Source: CAZCCC01 sp964497245 (GTDB lineage: Bacteria; Patescibacteriota; Patescibacteriia; Buchananbacterales; UBA6539). From it: a stretch of 45,535 nt of DNA. The stretch covers positions 1 to 45,535 of the forward strand of contig CAZCCC010000007.1 in the NCBI GenBank assembly GCA_964497245.1, given 5' to 3'. The position numbers were made by a program, and so were the translations under genes. Below are positions 40,704 through 45,535 of the stretch, in pieces. The notes beneath the pieces are model-generated. The model saw only the letters and a list, made by a program, of their open reading frames with translations, ran no database searches and was not told where the DNA came from. Each line of letters opens with the position of its first letter. Positions within the stretch are counted from its first letter, which is position 1.

Positions 40704-42044
40704 ATGTCTAAACTTACATCTGAAATTTATATTTGTTCAAATTGCGATGCTCAATTTTCCAAATGGCAGGGAAGGTGCCTGGAATGCGGAAAATGGGGCA
40801 CATTGGAAAAAACGGAAGCTAAAAAAACAAAGCAGAAATTTAGCGACGGTAAAATACCAGTGGGAAAAGTGATTTCTTTTTCAGATATAAAAATTGAAAA
40901 CTTTAAAAAACTAAAAACTAAAATTGGAGAATTTGACCGCGTACTGGGCGGCGGTATTGTAAATGGCTCATTAATACTACTCGGCGGAGAACCGGGAATC
41001 GGAAAATCAACTTTGGTTTTACAAATAAGCCAAGGGATACAAGAATCAGTTCTTTATATATCAGGCGAAGAATCAGCTGAACAAATTAAAACCAGAATCA
41101 ACCGGCTTAATATAAGTACTGATAATTTAAAATTTTTAGGCGAAACAAATATTGAGACAATAATAGCCACTATTATTGAACAAAGGCCAAAATTAGCAAT
41201 AATTGATTCCATCCAGACAATCTATTCCGATGAAATACCCTCAGGAGCCGGAAGTATAAATCAAGTCAGAGTTTGCACGACAAAAATTCTGGATGCAGCA
41301 AAAAAGAACGGCATTTCTATTTTGATAATCGGCCACGTAACAAAATTTGGCGAAGTCGCCGGGCCTAAAACACTTGAACACCTGGTTGATACCGTATTGT
41401 ATCTTGAAGGTGATCAATTCCATTCCTTCAGAATCCTCAGGACCGCTAAAAACCGTTTCGGTCCAACTTCTGAGGTTGGAATATTTGAAATGGGATCAGA
41501 AGGACTAATTGAAATAAATAATCCTTCAGCTATATTTTTAACAGAAAAAAATCCAGCTGCCGGATCTGTTATTACTGCAGCACTTGAAGGCAGCCGAATT
41601 TTTTTGTTGGAAGTTCAATCTCTTGTCAACACGACAAATTTTGGCTATCCTCAACGCAAAACACAGGGATTTGACTTAAATCGGCTTCAACTTCTGGCAG
41701 CCACTTTATCGCGGAGATTAGGTCTTAAACTCTTAAATCAAGATATTTACTTGAATTTGGTCGGCGGTCTTAAAGTAAGCGAGCCGGCAATTGATTTGGC
41801 GGTCTGTTTGGCGATTGTTTCTGCCTTAAAAAATAAATTAATCCCGCTGGATACAATTGCCTTTGGTGAAGTCGGGCTTGCCGGCGAAGTAAGGCATGTG
41901 ACCCAAACTCAAAAAAGAATTTCGGAAGCGGAAAAACTCGGCTTTAAAAAAATAATTATTCCCTTCTCTAAAGAAAAAATTATATCAAAAACAGAAATTC
42001 TTCAGATTAAAAATTTAGCCGAAGCCATCCAATTAATTGATTAG
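40704..42044 (+). CDS. radA: DNA repair protein RadA (Sms)
   Basis: A 446-residue RadA: Cys4 zinc finger (C11, C14, C25, C28), Walker A GGEPGIGKST (94-103), Walker B LAIIDSIQT, the RadA-specific KNRFG motif (249-253) and a Lon-like C-terminal domain (VGGLKVSEPAIDLA, FGEVGLAGEVR). It is a branch-migration helicase in homologous recombination. It lies next to convergent recG, another branch-migration enzyme. The ATG is preceded by no strong ribosome site. Confidence 0.97.
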   Translation: MSKLTSEIYICSNCDAQFSKWQGRCLECGKWGTLEKTEAKKTKQKFSDGKIPVGKVISFSDIKIENFKKLKTKIGEFDRVLGGGIVNGSLILLGGEPGIGKSTLVLQISQGIQESVLYISGEESAEQIKTRINRLNISTDNLKFLGETNIETIIATIIEQRPKLAIIDSIQTIYSDEIPSGAGSINQVRVCTTKILDAAKKNGISILIIGHVTKFGEVAGPKTLEHLVDTVLYLEGDQFHSFRILRTAKNRFGPTSEVGIFEMGSEGLIEINNPSAIFLTEKNPAAGSVITAALEGSRIFLLEVQSLVNTTNFGYPQRKTQGFDLNRLQLLAATLSRRLGLKLLNQDIYLNLVGGLKVSEPAIDLAVCLAIVSALKNKLIPLDTIAFGEVGLAGEVRHVTQTQKRISEAEKLGFKKIIIPFSKEKIISKTEILQIKNLAEAIQLID

Positions 42045-42080
42045 GCCAAGGATTAAATTAAAAATCAACAAAAAAAATAA

Positions 42081-44147
42081 CTACTCCAAATGGATGTTTT
42101 TGATTGATTTATTTACTTTGTCTTTAAGTAAAGGATAATTTGACAATCCTTTTTTTAAAATTTTTTCAGCTGAAATTTTAGCCTGATTAATAATTTCAGC
42201 ATCGGTTAATTGGGCGATTTTAAATTCAGGAAAACCTGATTGGATTACGCCGTAAATTTCTCCGGGTCCGCGAAACTGTAAATCAAACTCAGCCAGTTCA
42301 AATCCATCTTTAGCATTCAGTAAAGCCTGCAAGCGCTGTTGTGTTTTTTGACTATTATTTTCGGTCAACAAAAAACAATACGACTGATAAATACTTCGGC
42401 CAACTCGTCCTCGGAATTGATGAAGCTGAGCCAAGCCAAAGCGTTCCGCCCCTTCAATTAAAATAACCGAGGCGTTCGGAATATCAACTCCTACTTCAAT
42501 TACTGAAGTAGCCACTAAAATATCATTTTTTTTAGCTATAAATTCTGCCATTATTTTTTCTCTTTCAACTGATTTAAGTTTTCCGTGGATAATGCTGATT
42601 TTCAAGTCAGGAAAAATATTTTTCTTTAATCTTTCATATTCCTCCTTTACTGATTTAACCCCTAATTTATCAGAAGGATCAACTAACGGACAAATAATAA
42701 AAACCTGCCTTCCCTGATAAATCTGAGAACGGATAAAATTATAAGCTAACTGGCGGCTTTCTTGATTGACTACTTTGGTGATTATTTTCCTTCTCTCCTT
42801 AGGCATTTCTCTGATCAGCGATAAATCCAAATCGCCATACAAAGACAAAGCAAGCGATCGTGGAATTGGAGTGGCAGTCATTGAAAGAAGATGTGGAACA
42901 ATTTTTGGATTTCCCGATTTTTCGCGAAGTAATTTTCTTTGAGCAACACCAAAACGATGCTGCTCATCAATGATTGCCAAACTCAAATTTTTAAAACTAA
43001 CTTCCTGCTGAATCAAGGCATGAGTGCCAATAACTATTTTTATTTCTCCTGATTTTATTTTTTTTAAAATTTTTTTCTTATCGGCTTTTTGACCGTTTTC
43101 TAAAGATTGTGAACCGCTTAAAAAAGAAATTGAAATATTGTAATTCTTAAAAATATCTCTGATGTTTTGATAGTGTTGGACGGCTAAAATTTCTGTTGGT
43201 GCCATTAAAACACTCTGTTTTTCGGCTAAAGAGGCATTAAATAAAGCAATAGCCGCCACAATGGTCTTGCCTGAACCGACATCACCTTCCAAAAGACGAT
43301 TCATTGGATAACTTCTGCTTAAATCTGAAATTATCTGCCAAGACGCTTTACGCTGATCATTGGTTAATTTAAAAGGCAAAGAATTAACAAACTCTTTAGT
43401 TTCTGCTTCTGCGAAATTTATTGGTTCGGAAATACTTGAATTAATCTCGGCCTTGTTGGCCAGCACTTTGAGCTGAAATAAAAAAAGTTCATCAAATTTC
43501 AAACGCCTAATTGCTTCATCCAATAGCTGACCATTTGACGGAAAATGAATTTGCTTCAATGCCGAGTTTAAAATAAAAAGTTGATTTTCAATAATCACTT
43601 CCGGAGGCAGACAGTCCTTTACCGAATCTGCTAACGGTAAAACCGACTTTATTAAGAAACGAATCTGCTTTTCAGTTAAATTGCTGCTTAACGAATAAAT
43701 TGGAACAAGTCTGGCCGTATGAGTAGTTTCCGATCTGTTCGCCTTTTCATAAATAGGGCTGATAAATTGAAGATTGTAACGGTCAAAATCAGCTCTACCT
43801 GAAAGATAAACTTCATCACCCGGATTTAAAATTGATGTCAAAAAAGGCTGATTAAACCAAATTACTTTGATTGAGCCGGTTTTATCAGCGATAATTGCTT
43901 CTGTTATTATTTTTCTTTTCAACTGGCTCCGACGATTGTTAATCAGCTGAATTTTACCATAAACAGTAACATCTTGACCGGGCTGAAGCTTGGCAATATC
44001 AACTATTTGGCTAAAATCCTGCCAGCGAAAAGGATAATAAAAAATGAGATCGGAAACGGTCTCAATGCCTAGCTTATTCAGCCGGCTGGCAACAACTTTG
44101 CCCACCCGGTTAATCGCTGATACTGGTGTATTTAAATCTATTTTCAT
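42081..44147 (-). CDS. recG: ATP-dependent DNA helicase RecG
   Basis: A 688-residue RecG of normal size. N-terminal HhH-like and OB wedge domain (VGKVVASRLNKLGIETVSDL, DVTVYGKIQ), Walker A EGDVGSGKT, motif II IIDEQHRFGVAQR, motif III MTATPIPRSLAL, motif VI QLHQFRGRVGRS and the C-terminal TRG region (DGFELAEFDLQFRGPGEIYG). It remodels stalled forks and Holliday junctions. It converges with radA (37 bp between stops). Confidence 0.97.
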   Translation of the reverse strand: MKIDLNTPVSAINRVGKVVASRLNKLGIETVSDLIFYYPFRWQDFSQIVDIAKLQPGQDVTVYGKIQLINNRRSQLKRKIITEAIIADKTGSIKVIWFNQPFLTSILNPGDEVYLSGRADFDRYNLQFISPIYEKANRSETTHTARLVPIYSLSSNLTEKQIRFLIKSVLPLADSVKDCLPPEVIIENQLFILNSALKQIHFPSNGQLLDEAIRRLKFDELFLFQLKVLANKAEINSSISEPINFAEAETKEFVNSLPFKLTNDQRKASWQIISDLSRSYPMNRLLEGDVGSGKTIVAAIALFNASLAEKQSVLMAPTEILAVQHYQNIRDIFKNYNISISFLSGSQSLENGQKADKKKILKKIKSGEIKIVIGTHALIQQEVSFKNLSLAIIDEQHRFGVAQRKLLREKSGNPKIVPHLLSMTATPIPRSLALSLYGDLDLSLIREMPKERRKIITKVVNQESRQLAYNFIRSQIYQGRQVFIICPLVDPSDKLGVKSVKEEYERLKKNIFPDLKISIIHGKLKSVEREKIMAEFIAKKNDILVATSVIEVGVDIPNASVILIEGAERFGLAQLHQFRGRVGRSIYQSYCFLLTENNSQKTQQRLQALLNAKDGFELAEFDLQFRGPGEIYGVIQSGFPEFKIAQLTDAEIINQAKISAEKILKKGLSNYPLLKDKVNKSIKNIHLE

Positions 44148-44259
44148 TCCAAAAAAACTAATTGAACCGAGAAAAAATATTTCAGGGCATTTTAAAGATT
44201 TATAAAGGCACTTTTTAAATATTTTAGACTTTTTTTAAAATATTGTCCAGAATTGAAAT

Positions 44260-44300
44260 AAAGGGTATTAACTTTTTTTGACTCTACGTCGCCAATAAAA
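44260..44300 (+). repeat. Intergenic palindromic element, minimal copy
   Basis: AAAGGGTATTAACTTTTTTT then GACTC is joined directly to TACGTCGCC and AATAAAA. This is the element with its whole core removed. The left hairpin is kept by G-U pairs (AAAGGGT against ACTTTTT). It lies in the leader region of the transglycosylase gene. Confidence 0.65.
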
Positions 44301-44321
44301 AATTGCTTTAATTTCACAATA

Positions 44322-45071
44322 ATGATAAAATACTATAAAGTTATCAAAATTAAAAATAATTGCAATATGGTTAATAAAAAATATCCTTATAATAAATTAT
44401 CCAATTTTATTTTATTAGGTGGGCTTCTTTCTCTAATACTGCTTTGCCCAATAAGAATATCAGCAAACACCGCTTCAGAAGAAATTACCAGTCCAAATTT
44501 ACTAAGTCCTGCAGAAATTGAAGTTATGGTGAGAAATTTTTTTTCTGATATACCGGAGATGATTTCAATTGCCCAATGTGAATCCCGATTTAGACAATAC
44601 AATGACAAAGGCGAAGTGCTCCGCGGCAGCAATTTATATATAGGCATATTTCAATTTGATGAAAAAATACATGCTAAAAAAGCATTGGATTTAGGGATGG
44701 ATATCTACACTATTGAAGGTAATTTAGAATATGCTAAATACCTATACCAGCAAGCCGGTTTGCGTCCTTGGGCCGGCTGTATTGGTAAAAATACAAATTA
44801 TGTCATTACACAAAATCTCAGAATCGGCAACAGACATTTGCAGGTTCAAACCTTACAAAAAATATTAAACGAAATCGGTTTTTTTGTTGCTAAATCCGGA
44901 GCCGGTTCTTTGGGAAATGAAACTAATTACTTCGGGGCTTTAACCAGAGAAGCAGTAAGGCGATTTCAGTGCGAAAAAAAAATTGTCTGTCATGGAAATG
45001 AATCAACAACCGGCTATGGTCAAGTTGGACCGAAAACCCGCGCCATGTTGATTCAAGAAATTCAAAAATAA
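44322..45071 (+). CDS. Exported lytic transglycosylase-like protein with peptidoglycan-binding domain
   Basis: A 249-residue protein; the alternative ATG at 44367 (MVNKKYPYNK) would place the signal peptide (NFILLGGLLSLILLCPI) at a more usual distance. After cleavage the mature part has a lysozyme-like stretch with IAQCESRFRQYND and NLYIGIFQFDEKIH, matching the catalytic Glu and G-x-F-Q motifs of SLT-type transglycosylases. A C-terminal PG_binding_1-like repeat follows (LQVQTLQKILNEIGFFV ... YFGALTREAVRRFQ ... GQVGPKTRAMLIQ). It would cut or remodel peptidoglycan, possibly for pilus passage or division. Confidence 0.8.
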   Translation: MIKYYKVIKIKNNCNMVNKKYPYNKLSNFILLGGLLSLILLCPIRISANTASEEITSPNLLSPAEIEVMVRNFFSDIPEMISIAQCESRFRQYNDKGEVLRGSNLYIGIFQFDEKIHAKKALDLGMDIYTIEGNLEYAKYLYQQAGLRPWAGCIGKNTNYVITQNLRIGNRHLQVQTLQKILNEIGFFVAKSGAGSLGNETNYFGALTREAVRRFQCEKKIVCHGNESTTGYGQVGPKTRAMLIQEIQK

Positions 45072-45094
45072 ATTAACTTGCCATAATAAAAAAT

Positions 45095-45115
45095 GAGCGG
45101 CTAATTCGCTCTTTT
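45095..45115 (+). terminator. Intrinsic terminator after the transglycosylase gene
   Basis: GAGCG-GCTAATT-CGCTC followed by TTTT, 24 bp after the stop codon. The stem is short (5 bp), so strength may be moderate. Confidence 0.5.
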
Positions 45116-45186
45116 CTATTTTATTAAAACATCTCGGTTTCGAACTTTTGTGCGCGCAGTCAGGTCTCTCGATAAAAAATGTAAAT

Positions 45187-45435
45187 TTAATTATCACTTA
45201 ATATAAGGCGCTTATTTCTGAAAGCTTGGCCAGAACCGGATTTGAGATATGCTTCAAAGCGCCGAGCCGTTAAACGCGACGGAAAGGCAGCATACCATAT
45301 TAATTTTAATGGTCTTAAATTTTTCGTTGCTAATGACTTACCAGAATCATGATCTTTTAGACGACGTTTCAAATCGGGAGTTGAACCAGTATATATAGAA
45401 CCGTTAGCAAGTCGCAAAAGATAAACATAATACAT
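45187..45435 (-). CDS. Small GIY-YIG nuclease-like protein
   Basis: An 82-residue protein made only of the GIY-YIG domain: MYYVYLLRLANGSIYTGST (Y-V-Y and Y-T-G-S variant of GIY...YIG), DLKRRLKDHDSG (catalytic Arg and His positions) and ARRFEAYLKSG (catalytic Glu). It resembles the UPF0213/YhbQ group of stand-alone domains, with proposed roles in repair or structure-specific cleavage. The gene starts close to a hairpin-rich sequence at the window edge. Confidence 0.88.
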   Translation of the reverse strand: MYYVYLLRLANGSIYTGSTPDLKRRLKDHDSGKSLATKNLRPLKLIWYAAFPSRLTARRFEAYLKSGSGQAFRNKRLILSDN

Positions 45436-45446
45436 ACTCTAGTATT

Positions 45447-45535
45447 TGACACCCTTCGCACAAGGCTTCGGGTGACACCTTTCGTCAAAACTTTAGTGGC
45501 TATAAGCCACCTGAAGCTTTAGCGAAAGGTGGCGT
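45447..45535. repeat. Hairpin-rich repeat region at the window edge
   Basis: TGACACC(C/T)TTCG occurs twice (45447 and 45473). CACCTTTCG (45476-45484) pairs with CGAAAGGTG (45523-45531) around an apical hairpin GTGGCT-ATA-AGCCAC (45496-45510). CACCC (45450) can also pair with GGGTG (45470). The structure runs to the end of the window, so its full extent is unknown. Confidence 0.55.

Noticed and set aside
45121..45175. tRNA fragment near GGTTTCGAAC
   Set aside because: Only a T-loop-like string is present; no acceptor or anticodon stem can be built around it on either strand.

Overview
The window most likely comes from a Candidate Phyla Radiation (Patescibacteria, probably Parcubacteria-like) genome. 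The DNA is AT-rich and genes are tightly packed with stop/start overlaps. No metabolic pathway genes are seen apart from gatCA. There is a full type IV pilus cluster, a GWAW-repeat secreted protein, a DUF2723 protein, lemA-htpX, clpC and a GIY-YIG protein. TGA is an ordinary stop (fur and one minor pilin end with it), so the UGA-recoded lineages are unlikely. The lineage call is inference from gene content; no rRNA is present.

Left part (1-9137): the C-terminal end of a truncated gene, a tRNA-Ser(GGA) inside a perfect extended inverted repeat, a broken phosphoribosyltransferase-like gene and a SAM methyltransferase. A minus-strand zinc operon follows (fur/zur, znuA, znuC, znuB) with a 15-bp palindromic operator upstream. 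Next come two tandem copies of a GC-rich cassette gene, a membrane-anchored DsbA-like oxidoreductase and gatC-gatA.

At 9138-9882 no protein gene is supported. A divergent promoter faces gatCA on one side and, on the other, a stretch of about 545 nt full of perfect nested stems. That stretch contains a tRNA-like domain and a CCUCC-rich loop and ends in a strong intrinsic terminator. I read it as an unassigned structured non-coding RNA.

Centre (9883-33834, all minus strand): ligA lies at the downstream end. In transcription order the rest is a very large YadA-head-like adhesin, the GWAW-repeat protein, pilM, pilN, pilO, a small pilP-position protein, pilB, a single-domain response regulator, a PilT-like protein with every catalytic motif lost, pilC and the major pilin. 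These are followed by two membrane proteins of surface-glycan type (one fused to a methyltransferase), prepilin peptidase and four minor pilins. Together they would make, process, power and decorate a surface pilus.

Right part (33835-45535): plus-strand lemA, htpX, clpC, a disordered membrane protein, a beta-propeller lipoprotein-like protein and radA; then recG on the minus strand, a lytic transglycosylase-like exported protein, and a GIY-YIG nuclease-like protein on the minus strand. A recurrent intergenic element (shared ends, variable hairpin core) precedes lemA, radA and the transglycosylase gene, and a related form precedes the tRNA.
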